From: Fimenecus sp964540535
GTDB taxonomy: Bacteria; Bacillota; Clostridia; Oscillospirales; Acutalibacteraceae
NCBI GenBank assembly: GCA_964540535.1
Contig: CAZIMO010000009.1
Coordinates: 29,806 to 93,805 of the forward strand
Length of the DNA: 64,000 nt
Direction: 5' to 3'
Made by a program: the position numbers and the translations under genes. Numbering within the stretch: the stretch's first letter is position 1; each line of letters begins with the position of its first letter. Shown here in pieces: positions 27,145 through 35,269 of this stretch. The notes beneath the pieces were generated by a model. The model searched no databases. It saw only the letters and a list, made by a program, of their open reading frames with translations, and was not told where the DNA came from.

Positions 27145-28204
27145 GCTTTTAGGCATAGAAGAAAGATTTGAAAAAGTCAATGAACAGCTTTGCGACCCTG
27201 CAACAGTCAGTGATCAGCAGTTATATACCAAGCTGATGAAAGAATTAAAGCAGTTGACACCGGTTGTTGAGAAATTCCGTGAATACAAAAAATATAAAGA
27301 AACCTTTGAAGAGTCAAAAATGCTTTTAGATGAGGGCGGAATGGACAAGGACTTCAAAGAAATGGTGCAGGAAGAATTTGAGACCGCAAAGGAACAGCTT
27401 GACATCACTTGGGAAGATCTGAAAATTCTTCTTTTACCCCGTGACCCCAATGACGATAAGAATGTTATTATTGAAATTCGCGGTGGCGCAGGCGGTGAAG
27501 AAGCGGCGCTTTTTGCAAATTCCCTTTTCAGAATGTACACTATGTATGCCGAAGCCCGCGGTTGGAAAATGGAAATACTCTCTGAAAATCCCACAGAGCT
27601 TGGCGGATATAAAGAGGTCATTTTCAGCGTTGACGGCGACGGCGCATACTCTCGCTTTAAGTTTGAGAGCGGTGTTCACAGGGTTCAGCGTGTTCCGGAA
27701 ACCGAAAGCCAGGGCAGAATTCAAACCTCAACCGTAACGGTTGCTGTTCTTCCTGAAGCCGAAGATGTTGACTTTGAATTAAATCCTGCCGATTTGCAGA
27801 TTGATGTATTCCGTTCAAGCGGCGCAGGCGGTCAAAAGGTTAATAAGACCTCATCGGCAATTAGAGTAACTCATCTGCCCACAGGTATGGTTGTTGAGTG
27901 CCAAGACGAACGAAGCCAGCACAAGAATAAGGATAAAGCCCTTAAAGTTCTCCGTTCAAGACTTCTTGAAATTGAACAGGCAAAGCACGACGCGGAAATT
28001 GCAGGTCAGCGTAAAAGCCAAGTCGGCACAGGCGACCGAAGCGAAAGAATAAGAACCTACAACTTCCCTCAAGGCAGAGTAAGCGACCACAGAATAGGTC
28101 TTACTCTTTATAAAATTGAGCAGATTATGAACGGCGATATTGACGAAATTATTGACGCGCTTATCACTGCCGATACTGCCGAAAAGCTTAAAGCCGAGGA
28201 ATAA
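27134..28204 (+). CDS. prfA: Peptide chain release factor 1
   Basis: 356 residues. Recognises UAA and UAG stop codons and triggers peptide release. The codon-recognition element is PET at 188-190 (the RF1 PxT pattern, not the RF2 SPF), and the catalytic GAGGQ is at 230-234. Gln234 is the usual methylation site, but no prmC gene follows here. It overlaps the DUF951 gene and is followed after 3 bases by the Sua5 gene. Confidence 0.97.
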   Translation: MFDKLLGIEERFEKVNEQLCDPATVSDQQLYTKLMKELKQLTPVVEKFREYKKYKETFEESKMLLDEGGMDKDFKEMVQEEFETAKEQLDITWEDLKILLLPRDPNDDKNVIIEIRGGAGGEEAALFANSLFRMYTMYAEARGWKMEILSENPTELGGYKEVIFSVDGDGAYSRFKFESGVHRVQRVPETESQGRIQTSTVTVAVLPEAEDVDFELNPADLQIDVFRSSGAGGQKVNKTSSAIRVTHLPTGMVVECQDERSQHKNKDKALKVLRSRLLEIEQAKHDAEIAGQRKSQVGTGDRSERIRTYNFPQGRVSDHRIGLTLYKIEQIMNGDIDEIIDALITADTAEKLKAEE

Positions 28205-28207
28205 AAA

Positions 28208-29227
28208 ATGCAAACGGAAGTAATTAACATTACAACTGAATATGACCGTGCTTTAAAAGAATCGGCAGAGCTTCTTAAAAACGGCGACGTTGTGGCAATA
28301 CCCACAGAAACCGTTTACGGACTTGCGGCAAATGCCTTTGACGAAAAGGCTGTAAAAAAGATTTTTGAGGCAAAGGGCAGACCGAGCGACAATCCCTTAA
28401 TTGTGCATATAAGCAAATTTGAGGATTTAGCGCCCTTGGTTGAAGAAATTCCCGAAAAAGTCAAGCTTATGGCTGAAAAATTTTGGCCCGCTCCTCTTAC
28501 AATGATTATGAAAAAGAGCGATAAAATTTCAAATACTGTGTCGGGCAATCTTGATACGGTTGCAATAAGAATGCCCGAAAGCGCTTATGCAAGAGCGATT
28601 ATCGAAAACTGCGGATTACCGCTTGCCGCACCGTCGGCTAATCTTTCAGGAAGTCCAAGCCCTACAAATGCAAAATATGTTTTAGACGATATGAACGGCA
28701 GAATTCCGCTGATTATTGACGGCGGAAGCTGTGAAATAGGTGTTGAATCAACGGTAATCACCTTTGCTGAAGAACCGCCTCGACTTCTCCGCCCCGGCGG
28801 TGTTACTCTTGAAGAAATGACAGAACTAATCGGCGAAATAGTGGTTGATGACGCAGTTCTTAATCGGCTGGCAGATGGTCAGATTGCCGCTTCTCCCGGT
28901 ATGAAATACAAGCACTATGCTCCCAAAGCGGACATCACGCTGATAAAAGGCAGTTTTGAAGCTTTTAAAGCTTTTTGCGACAGTGAAAACGGTATAACCG
29001 CGCTTGTATTTGACGGTGAAAGCAAATCTCTTAATTGTCCCTGCGTTGAATACGGAAAAGAAAATGACGGATACAGTCAGTCGGCAAGATTGTTTGACGC
29101 GCTCCGTGAGCTTGACGAAATGGGCGCTTGCAAAGTCTGCGCACGCTGTCCCGATACAAAGGGAATGGGCTTGGCGGTGTATAACCGATTAATAAGGTCC
29201 TGCGGTTTTAAGATTAAAGTTTTGTAA
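28208..29227 (+). CDS. tsaC: L-threonylcarbamoyladenylate synthase, Sua5 type
   Basis: 339 residues: an N-terminal YrdC-type domain (GDVVAIPTETVYGLAANAF, shortened) and a C-terminal Sua5 domain after about residue 220. Makes threonylcarbamoyl-AMP for t6A37 in ANN-decoding tRNAs. Family motifs are KGRPSDNPLIVH and APSANLSGSPSPT. B. subtilis calls this gene ywlC and places it near prfA as well. Four bases downstream of prfA. Confidence 0.93.
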   Translation: MQTEVINITTEYDRALKESAELLKNGDVVAIPTETVYGLAANAFDEKAVKKIFEAKGRPSDNPLIVHISKFEDLAPLVEEIPEKVKLMAEKFWPAPLTMIMKKSDKISNTVSGNLDTVAIRMPESAYARAIIENCGLPLAAPSANLSGSPSPTNAKYVLDDMNGRIPLIIDGGSCEIGVESTVITFAEEPPRLLRPGGVTLEEMTELIGEIVVDDAVLNRLADGQIAASPGMKYKHYAPKADITLIKGSFEAFKAFCDSENGITALVFDGESKSLNCPCVEYGKENDGYSQSARLFDALRELDEMGACKVCARCPDTKGMGLAVYNRLIRSCGFKIKVL

Positions 29228-29246
29228 TAATTATTAGGAAGATTAT

Positions 29247-29837
29247 ATGAAAATTATCGGTATTACGGGGCTTACAGGCTCGGGCAAAGGCACAGTGTCG
29301 CAAAAGCTTGCTGAATACGGCTGTTATCATATTGACGCTGACAAGGTTGCCCACGATGTAATAAATTTTAACGAAACTGTCAAAAAAAAGTTGAAAAATC
29401 GATTTGGTGAGGATATAATAGACAACGGCGGAAAAGTTATCCGTTTTCTTCTTGCCCAAAAAGCTTTCGCTGATAAAGAAAGCACCGAGGCATTAAATGC
29501 AATTACTCACCCTGCTGTGACAGAAAAAATCAAAGAAATCATTGCCGAAAAAGAAAAGGAAAACTGCAAAGCGGTAATTATTGACGCAATTGCCCTTTTT
29601 GAAAGCGGTGAAAACAAGCTTTGCGATTTCACGGTTGCAGTTGTCGCTCCAAGGGAAATCCGTCTTGAACGAATTATGAACCGTGACGGAATTACCGAGG
29701 AAAAGGCGCTTGAAAGAATGAATGCGCAAAAAGATGAAAACTTCTTTACAGGTCAGGCTGATTTCATACTTTGGAATTATACGCCATATGACCTCAATAA
29801 AGAAATTCTGCCGATTATTGCACAATTAAATAGTTAA
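29247..29837 (+). CDS. coaE: Dephospho-CoA kinase
   Basis: 196 residues. The last step of CoA synthesis. P-loop GLTGSGKGT at 8-16 and DADKVAHDV near 32-40 are family marks. It is 19 bases after the Sua5 gene, same operon. Confidence 0.94.
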   Translation: MKIIGITGLTGSGKGTVSQKLAEYGCYHIDADKVAHDVINFNETVKKKLKNRFGEDIIDNGGKVIRFLLAQKAFADKESTEALNAITHPAVTEKIKEIIAEKEKENCKAVIIDAIALFESGENKLCDFTVAVVAPREIRLERIMNRDGITEEKALERMNAQKDENFFTGQADFILWNYTPYDLNKEILPIIAQLNS

Positions 29838-29873
29838 AACAGTCAAAAAATCTCGAAAGGAGTTATTATATAA

Positions 29874-31265
29874 GTGGAATTAAACGATATTAAAAAAGAG
29901 CTTTTTTATGAGCCAAAACACGCTATGGAAACTGTTGACGACGCAACCGTTAAGGCTGCCGACGATTTCTGCGAAGGCTATAAAAAGTATCTTGATGAAG
30001 CTAAAATTGAGCGTGAAACAGTTGATTTCTTCGTAAAAGAAGCTGAAAGCCGAGGATATACTGCATTCGACCGTACAAAGAAATACAACGCAGGCGACAA
30101 GGTTTATTACAACAACCGCGGCAAAGCGATTATTCTTTGCGTAATCGGTAAAAAGAGCATTGCAGAGGGTGTTAAAATCTCTGCCGCTCACATTGATTCA
30201 CCCCGCCTTGACTTAAAGCCCAATCCTCTTTATGAGGACGCATCTCTTGCGTTCTTTAAGACACACTATTACGGCGGAATTAAAAAATATCAGTGGACTG
30301 CTATTCCCCTTGCTCTTCACGGCGTAATTGTTAAGGCAAACGGCGAAAGCGTAAAGGTTTGCATCGGCGAAGATGACAATGACCCACAGTTTGTTATTAC
30401 CGACCTTCTTCCTCACCTTGCAAGAGAACAGATGAAACAGCCATTGAGCAGTGGCATCAGCGGTGAACAGCTTAACATTCTTATCGGCAGCCGTCCATTC
30501 TCAAAAGACGAGGGCGCTGACAAGGTTAAGCTTAATATTATGAAAATTCTCAATGAGAAATACGGTATTGTTGAGGGAGATTTTCTCAGTGCAGAGCTTG
30601 AATTAGTACCTGCATTTAAAGCTCGTGACATCGGCTTTGACAGAAGTCTTATCGGTGCTTACGGTCATGACGATAAAGTTTGCGCATACCCAGCAGCACA
30701 GGCAATTTTTGATATTGAAGCTCCCGAATATACCTGCCTTACAATTCTTACAGACAAAGAAGAAACAGGCTCTGACGGCAACACAGGTCTTCACTCATCA
30801 TATATGAAATACTTCATCTCTGACCTTGCAGTTATGGAGGGCGTTGAGCCTTGGAGAGTTATGTCGGCATCAGAATGTCTTTCTGCCGATGTTAATGTGG
30901 CTTATGACCCCAACTTCCCCGAGGTTTCAGAGAGAAAGAACAGCTCATTTATTAACAACGGCGTTGTTATTACAAAGTATACAGGTTCAGGCGGTAAAGG
31001 CGGCACAAGCGACGCTTCCGCTGAATATATGGGAAAAATCCGCAGAATGCTCAACGCTAATGATGTTGTATGGCAGATTGGCGAGCTTGGCAAGGTTGAC
31101 GCAGGCGGCGGCGGAACAGTTGCCCTTTATGTTGCTAACCTTGATATTGACACAATCGACCTCGGTGTTCCCGTGCTTTCAATGCACGCTCCATTCGAAG
31201 TCGTTGCAAAGCTTGATGTTTATATGGCTTACAAAGCATTCAAGGTATTTTTTGAACAGAAATAA
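29874..31265 (+). CDS. M18 family aminopeptidase
   Basis: 463 residues starting at GTG 29874, with GAAAGGAG 11 bases upstream. M18 metallopeptidases use two metal ions; visible ligands include the His in AAHIDSPRLDLKP, the Asp in GAYGHDDKVCAYPA, the Glu pair in TDKEETGSDGN, and the C-terminal His in LSMHAPFEV. The enzyme probably trims N-terminal amino acids from peptides in the cytoplasm. It closes the prfA operon. Confidence 0.93.
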   Translation: MELNDIKKELFYEPKHAMETVDDATVKAADDFCEGYKKYLDEAKIERETVDFFVKEAESRGYTAFDRTKKYNAGDKVYYNNRGKAIILCVIGKKSIAEGVKISAAHIDSPRLDLKPNPLYEDASLAFFKTHYYGGIKKYQWTAIPLALHGVIVKANGESVKVCIGEDDNDPQFVITDLLPHLAREQMKQPLSSGISGEQLNILIGSRPFSKDEGADKVKLNIMKILNEKYGIVEGDFLSAELELVPAFKARDIGFDRSLIGAYGHDDKVCAYPAAQAIFDIEAPEYTCLTILTDKEETGSDGNTGLHSSYMKYFISDLAVMEGVEPWRVMSASECLSADVNVAYDPNFPEVSERKNSSFINNGVVITKYTGSGGKGGTSDASAEYMGKIRRMLNANDVVWQIGELGKVDAGGGGTVALYVANLDIDTIDLGVPVLSMHAPFEVVAKLDVYMAYKAFKVFFEQK

Positions 31266-31280
31266 TTAAATATAGCATAA

Positions 31281-31306
31281 AAAGGCAGTCCGCAAGGGCT
31301 GCCTTT
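31281..31306. terminator. Hairpin after the M18 peptidase gene
   Basis: An 11-bp stem including one G-U pair around a GCAA tetraloop (31281-31306). On the plus strand it lacks a T run, but on the minus strand it is followed by five T residues. It probably ends transcription in at least one direction. Confidence 0.55.
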
Positions 31307-31331
31307 CCGCTGTTGACACAGTTGCTCGAAT

Positions 31332-31350
31332 TGTAAATATCATATTTACA
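31332..31350. repeat. 19-base palindrome
   Basis: TGTAAATAT-C-ATATTTACA, perfect 9-base arms around a central C. It sits in an intergenic region, just beyond the candidate small-RNA terminator. It could be an operator. A plus-strand TTGACA at 31312-31317 lies upstream, but no good -10 follows. Confidence 0.6.
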
Positions 31351-31360
31351 TATTTAAGCG

Positions 31361-31447
31361 ATAAAAAATAAAGACCGCTCGCTAATCCGAAGGTCTTTAC
31401 AAACCGTAATTAGAGGGTATCCGTCTTGAAGCGGAAACTCTCTATCT
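31361..31447 (-). ncRNA. Candidate orphan small RNA, about 87 nt
   Basis: A promoter (TTGGAA at 31482-31477, 17 bases, TATTAT at 31459-31454) predicts a start near 31447. The predicted RNA has one hairpin pairing AGAG with CTCT and TCCG with CGGA (31412-31443) and ends with a 7-bp stem (AAAGACC with GGTCTTT, 31370-31398) followed by TATTTTTTAT. No coding frame fits. I do not recognise a known RNA family. The sequence otherwise sits in a gene-free gap of 293 bases. Confidence 0.45.
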
Positions 31448-31453
31448 GATTTT

Positions 31454-31482
31454 ATAATATATATTTTCGCTCTTATTTCCAA
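31454..31482 (-). promoter_or_regulatory. Promoter of the candidate small RNA
   Basis: Minus strand TTGGAA (31482-31477), 17-base spacer, TATTAT (31459-31454). It lies after the dpaB terminator hairpin, so it would start a separate transcript. Confidence 0.5.
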
Positions 31483-31516
31483 AAGATTTCATAAGAAAGA
31501 AAATCACAATAAATTT

Positions 31517-31547
31517 AGGCTCCCACAACAAGGGAGCCTTTCTGTTT
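31517..31547. terminator. Hairpin after dpaB
   Basis: An 8-bp perfect stem (AGGCTCCC at 31517-31524 with 31532-31539) and a 7-base loop. A T-rich tail follows on the plus strand. It lies 20 bases past the dpaB stop and probably works in both directions. Confidence 0.6.
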
Positions 31548-31558
31548 ATAACTGATTT

Positions 31559-32131
31559 TTACAATAATATCGGCTGGGGCTGTGTCTTTTTAAGCACCGA
31601 ATTCACGGTTTCAGGTATTAAATCAAAATTCGCCACAATTGAATTGGGTTTATTTTTGCAGTCATCCTGTGACATCGGTACAAAGTAAATATTTTTACTG
31701 TTCATTAAAAGTCCTATGTTTTTTGCGGAAGCACCCAAAGCGTCATTGGTAGAAACAGCGATAATTACGGGTCGGGCATTGCGAAGATGCGCTTTTGCCG
31801 CAAGAGTTACCGAAGTATCAGTAATTCCGTTTGCCATTTTTCCGATTGTGTTACCTGTGCAAGGTGCAATTACAAGAATATCAAGAAGTTTTTTAGGGCC
31901 TATCGGCTCTGCTTTTTCAATAGTGTATATTATTTTCTCATTACAGATATTCTCGATTTCATCTATAAACTCACGGCTTGTGCCAAATCGGGTGTCCGTT
32001 GTATATGCAGTATGTGACATAATGGGGATAACACGGTATCCCTCATTTGTAAGCTTTTTCATTTGTGGGATTGCCTTTTTAAAAGTGCAAAAAGAACCGC
32101 AAAGGGCAAATCCCACAGTTTCATTGCTCAT
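31559..32131 (-). CDS. dpaB: Dipicolinate synthase subunit B (flavoprotein-fold)
   Basis: 190 residues. With DpaA it converts the lysine-pathway intermediate dihydroxy-tetrahydrodipicolinate to dipicolinate, the main spore-core solute. The flavoprotein motif GFALCGSFCTFKK (7-19) and VIAPCTGNTIGKMANG are diagnostic. It overlaps dpaA by 11 bases, with its own GGGAGG site. Also called spoVFB. It shows that the organism has sporulation capacity. Confidence 0.94.
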   Translation of the reverse strand: MSNETVGFALCGSFCTFKKAIPQMKKLTNEGYRVIPIMSHTAYTTDTRFGTSREFIDEIENICNEKIIYTIEKAEPIGPKKLLDILVIAPCTGNTIGKMANGITDTSVTLAAKAHLRNARPVIIAVSTNDALGASAKNIGLLMNSKNIYFVPMSQDDCKNKPNSIVANFDLIPETVNSVLKKTQPQPILL

Positions 32132-32984
32132 TATTATTCCTCCCTTTGAAATGGGCTTCTATTTTTTTACCTATTATCTCCCCCGCTGTTTTAGGGGTGT
32201 ATTTACCCGGCAAGCCAAAGGCTTTGATTACATCTATTCCGTATTTTCTCGCTTCGTCAAAATCAACGCCGTAGGGCGCAGATGCAAGCTCAATAATTTT
32301 GCAATCGGAATTCATTTTTTCAAGGTCTTTAGTACCGATAATCTTTTGGGGAACAGTATTTATGATTATATCAAATCTATCGGCATACTCTGAAAGCCTT
32401 GAAAGCGGCACAGCTTCGCACCCTTTAATTGACGCGTCTTCTCTTTGCGAAGGATTTCTCGCAAAAACAGTGACGCCGCACGAGAGAGATGTGAGCAGAG
32501 AAGCAGTTTCTTTTGCAACCCTGCCGTAGCCTGTTATTGCAAATCTGCCCAAAGGCAATGCGAAGTCAATATGCTCAAGCAAAATTTTAAGAGTGCCAAA
32601 AGCGGTAAGCACTGCGTTTTTTTCGATAAATTCTGCGTCGTAATAATCCACAAACGGAATTTCGGTTTCACGTAACCGTGACAGCAATTCGCCCTTGATT
32701 ATTCCGCCGAAAACTATATTTTCTTTACCCAAAAACGAGATGAGTCTTTCAATAGTCGTTTCTTTTTTTGAAAAGGGCATATTTATGGTTTTATCGTTTC
32801 GCGCGGCAGGCAGTGGCAGAACTATAACCGAATTAGGTTTTATGGCAGATTTCAGCCGTTCGTTATCATCGTCCCAATCGAAAAGCCCATAAGAGCAGAC
32901 CTCAAAATCCTTTGCTTCGAGATAGCTTTTAAGATATTTTTGTCTTTTGTCGCCGCCTATTATTACTATATTTCTGTTTTTCAT
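32121..32984 (-). CDS. dpaA: Dipicolinate synthase subunit A
   Basis: 287 residues with a Rossmann domain. It has an N-terminal VIIGGDKRQKYL segment and a second nucleotide-binding motif, ITGYGRVAKETASLL, in the C-terminal half. It works with DpaB (spoVFA/spoVFB). The ribosome binding site AGGTGAA (32997-32991) is part of an unusual alternating-hairpin leader. In B. subtilis this operon is made in the mother cell under sigma-K; a possible sigma-K-like promoter is seen upstream here. Confidence 0.94.
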   Translation of the reverse strand: MKNRNIVIIGGDKRQKYLKSYLEAKDFEVCSYGLFDWDDDNERLKSAIKPNSVIVLPLPAARNDKTINMPFSKKETTIERLISFLGKENIVFGGIIKGELLSRLRETEIPFVDYYDAEFIEKNAVLTAFGTLKILLEHIDFALPLGRFAITGYGRVAKETASLLTSLSCGVTVFARNPSQREDASIKGCEAVPLSRLSEYADRFDIIINTVPQKIIGTKDLEKMNSDCKIIELASAPYGVDFDEARKYGIDVIKAFGLPGKYTPKTAGEIIGKKIEAHFKGRNNNEQ

Positions 32985-32990
32985 ATATAC

Positions 32991-33070
32991 TTCACCTTAC
33001 CCTTATTGAGGTGAAAGGTCCGCATCCGATACGGTTCAAATCAGCATATCGTGTTCGGCTCTGTTCACCT
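32991..33070 (-). promoter_or_regulatory. dpaA leader with mutually exclusive hairpins at the ribosome binding site
   Basis: Read on the minus strand: AGGTGAA (33070-33064, segment a), 48 bases, TTCACCT (33015-33009, segment b), 11 bases, AGGTGAA (32997-32991, segment c), six bases, ATG. Segment b can pair with a or with c, and c is the dpaA ribosome binding site. Within a-b there is also an inner CGATA/TATCG helix. This is the architecture of a translation-level switch. No known riboswitch was recognised. Confidence 0.5.
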
Positions 33071-33076
33071 ACATTA

Positions 33077-33104
33077 CAGAATATGTTTTTTTACAAAAAA
33101 TGGT
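33077..33104 (-). promoter_or_regulatory. Possible sigma-K-type promoter of dpaA
   Basis: On the minus strand CATATTCTG (33085-33077) is close to the sigma-K -10 form CATAnnnTA, with AC 17 bases upstream (33104-33103). The start would fall near 33070, exactly at the first base of the leader hairpin. The match is partial. Confidence 0.35.
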
Positions 33105-33178
33105 GATTAGGGGGTTTAATTTTTTAGTGATTGGCATTATAATTATTATAGAAAACTTCTTCCGAAAGGATTTTTAAT

Positions 33179-34564
33179 ATGAGTGATATTACAAATGTAC
33201 TGAAAACTGCAAAAAGAATACATTTTATAGGTATAGGCGGAAGCGGAATGTGTCCTCTTGCTGAAATTCTTCACAGCAGAGGGTATTCTCTGCAAGGCTC
33301 TGACAATAACGAAAGCTCTATTGTTGAGAGAATTCGCAAAATGGGTATTCCCGTTATGATGGGTCAGCGCGCCGAAAATATCAGCGGTGCGGATATGATT
33401 GTCTACTCCGCCGCTATTTCAAAAGAAAATCCTGAGCTTAAAGCGGCTTTAGAAAGCGGTATTCCCACATTTCAGCGCGCGGAGCTGTTGGGCGAAATTT
33501 CACGGCAGTTTGAAAACTGCATTGGTATTTGCGGTACTCACGGCAAAACTACGGTTACATCAATGACGGTTCAGACAATGCTCGGCGCAGAGCTTGACCC
33601 CTCGGCAGTAATCGGAGGGAAACTGCCCCTTACTGACAGCTACGGCAGAGTGGGCAAAACGCAGAACATTGTTATTGAAAGCTGTGAATATCAAGATACA
33701 TTTTTACACATCAGCCCCAATGTTGCAGTAATTCTCAATATTGACGAGGATCATCTTGAATACTTCAAGACAATGGATAATCTTATCTTAAGCTTTCATA
33801 AATTTGCGAATTCTGCCAAAAGCGCTGTAATTTACAACGGCGATGATGAAAATACCCTCAAAGCAATTAAAGGCATTGAGGGCAAAGATATGATTTCGTT
33901 CGGTTTTGACGGTAAAAATGATTATTACGCTGAAAATATTTGCGAGCATCACGGTGCGTTTACACAGTTTGATGTTGTCTGCCGAGGTGAAACGTTGGGC
34001 AAAATAACTCTTTCAGTTCCCGGAACTCACAATATCCTCAATACCCTTGCCACAGTGGCGGCATCAATTTACTCCGGCGCAGAATTTACCGACTGTGTTA
34101 AAGGTATTGAAGAATTTCACGGTGCCGGCCGCCGTTTTGAAGATTTAGGCACATACAACGGCATCACATTTATCGATGATTATGCTCATCATCCTGCCGA
34201 ATTAAAGGTAACGCTTGACGCGGCAATGAAAATGGGCTACAACACCGTTTGGGCAGTTTTTCAGCCCTTTACCTATTCAAGAACAGCGATGCACTTTGAT
34301 GAATTTGTTGATGTGCTTCAAATTCCCGACAGATGCGTTATGACCGAGATTATGGGTTCAAGAGAAGTAAACACCTATGATGTTTACACCTCGCAATTGG
34401 CTGAAAAAATTCCGAATTCTGTATGGTTTAATACGCAGGCAGAGGTTTGCGACTATGTTCTTGCCAACGCAAAAGAGGGGGATCTGGTGCTTACAATGGG
34501 TTGCGGTGATATTTACAAATCTGCATTTATGATGATTGAGAGATTAAAAAATGGTACAGTTTAA
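33179..34564 (+). CDS. murC: UDP-N-acetylmuramate--L-alanine ligase
   Basis: 461 residues. Adds L-Ala to UDP-MurNAc in peptidoglycan synthesis. The N-terminal domain has HFIGIGGSGMCPLAEIL (15-31), the ATP loop is GTHGKTT (119-125), and ESCEYQDTFL and NIDEDHLEYF follow. GAAAGGA precedes the ATG. It overlaps ung by 14 bases. Confidence 0.97.
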   Translation: MSDITNVLKTAKRIHFIGIGGSGMCPLAEILHSRGYSLQGSDNNESSIVERIRKMGIPVMMGQRAENISGADMIVYSAAISKENPELKAALESGIPTFQRAELLGEISRQFENCIGICGTHGKTTVTSMTVQTMLGAELDPSAVIGGKLPLTDSYGRVGKTQNIVIESCEYQDTFLHISPNVAVILNIDEDHLEYFKTMDNLILSFHKFANSAKSAVIYNGDDENTLKAIKGIEGKDMISFGFDGKNDYYAENICEHHGAFTQFDVVCRGETLGKITLSVPGTHNILNTLATVAASIYSGAEFTDCVKGIEEFHGAGRRFEDLGTYNGITFIDDYAHHPAELKVTLDAAMKMGYNTVWAVFQPFTYSRTAMHFDEFVDVLQIPDRCVMTEIMGSREVNTYDVYTSQLAEKIPNSVWFNTQAEVCDYVLANAKEGDLVLTMGCGDIYKSAFMMIERLKNGTV

Positions 34565-35219
34565 CAACAGTTGGGACATTCTTTTAAAGGATGAATTTGA
34601 AAAACCGTATTATCTGAATTTGCGGAAATTTCTTGTTAATGAATACAAAACGCAGACCGTATATCCGAATATGAACGATATTTTTAATGCCTTAAAATAT
34701 ACCGATTACCAAGATGTTAAGGTTGTAATTTTAGGTCAAGACCCTTATCATCAGCCTAATCAAGCGCACGGGCTTTGCTTTTCGGTGAAAAAAGGGGTTA
34801 ATCCGCCGCCGTCATTGCAGAATATTTATAAGGAAATCCACACGGAATACGGCTACTCTGCCCCAAACCACGGCGAGCTTACATATTGGGCAAAACAGGG
34901 CGTGCTTTTGCTTAACACGGTTCTTACAGTCCGCCAAAGTCAGCCAAACAGTCACAAGGGAATGGGTTGGGAAATTTTCACCGACAATATAATCAATCTT
35001 TTAAATCAACGGCCTGAGCCTATGGCTTTCTTGCTTTGGGGCGCAAATGCAAGGGCGAAAACGAAGCTTATCACTAACCCCTCACATTTGGTGCTTACCT
35101 CGGCACATCCAAGTCCGCTTTCTGCTTATAACGGATTTTTCGGCAACGGTCATTTCAAAAAAGCCAATGAGTTTTTAAAATATAACGGAATGAATGAAAT
35201 TGATTGGCAAATTAGGTAA
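34551..35219 (+). CDS. ung: Uracil-DNA glycosylase, family 1
   Basis: 222 residues. Removes uracil from DNA as the first step of base excision repair. Motif A GQDPYH at 62-67 holds the catalytic Asp64, and motif B HPSPLSAYNGFFG near residue 185 holds the catalytic His. It overlaps murC. Followed by a strong terminator. Confidence 0.97.
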   Translation: MVQFNNSWDILLKDEFEKPYYLNLRKFLVNEYKTQTVYPNMNDIFNALKYTDYQDVKVVILGQDPYHQPNQAHGLCFSVKKGVNPPPSLQNIYKEIHTEYGYSAPNHGELTYWAKQGVLLLNTVLTVRQSQPNSHKGMGWEIFTDNIINLLNQRPEPMAFLLWGANARAKTKLITNPSHLVLTSAHPSPLSAYNGFFGNGHFKKANEFLKYNGMNEIDWQIR

Positions 35220-35230
35220 AAGAGTATAAA

Positions 35231-35268
35231 AAATGAGCTGTTCAAACGAACAGCTCATTTAATTTTTT
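35231..35268. terminator. Bidirectional terminator between ung and MFS gene
   Basis: A 13-bp perfect stem (35231-35243 with 35248-35260) and an AAAC loop. T residues follow on the plus strand and A residues precede on the other side. It serves ung and the convergent transporter gene. Confidence 0.9.
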
Positions 35269-35269
35269 A

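Noticed and set aside
33009..33070. tRNA-like stretch with a GGTTCAAATC T-arm-like piece and a 7-bp outer stem
   Set aside because: Only 62 bases, the T-arm-like piece is not next to the acceptor strand, and no anticodon arm can be drawn.
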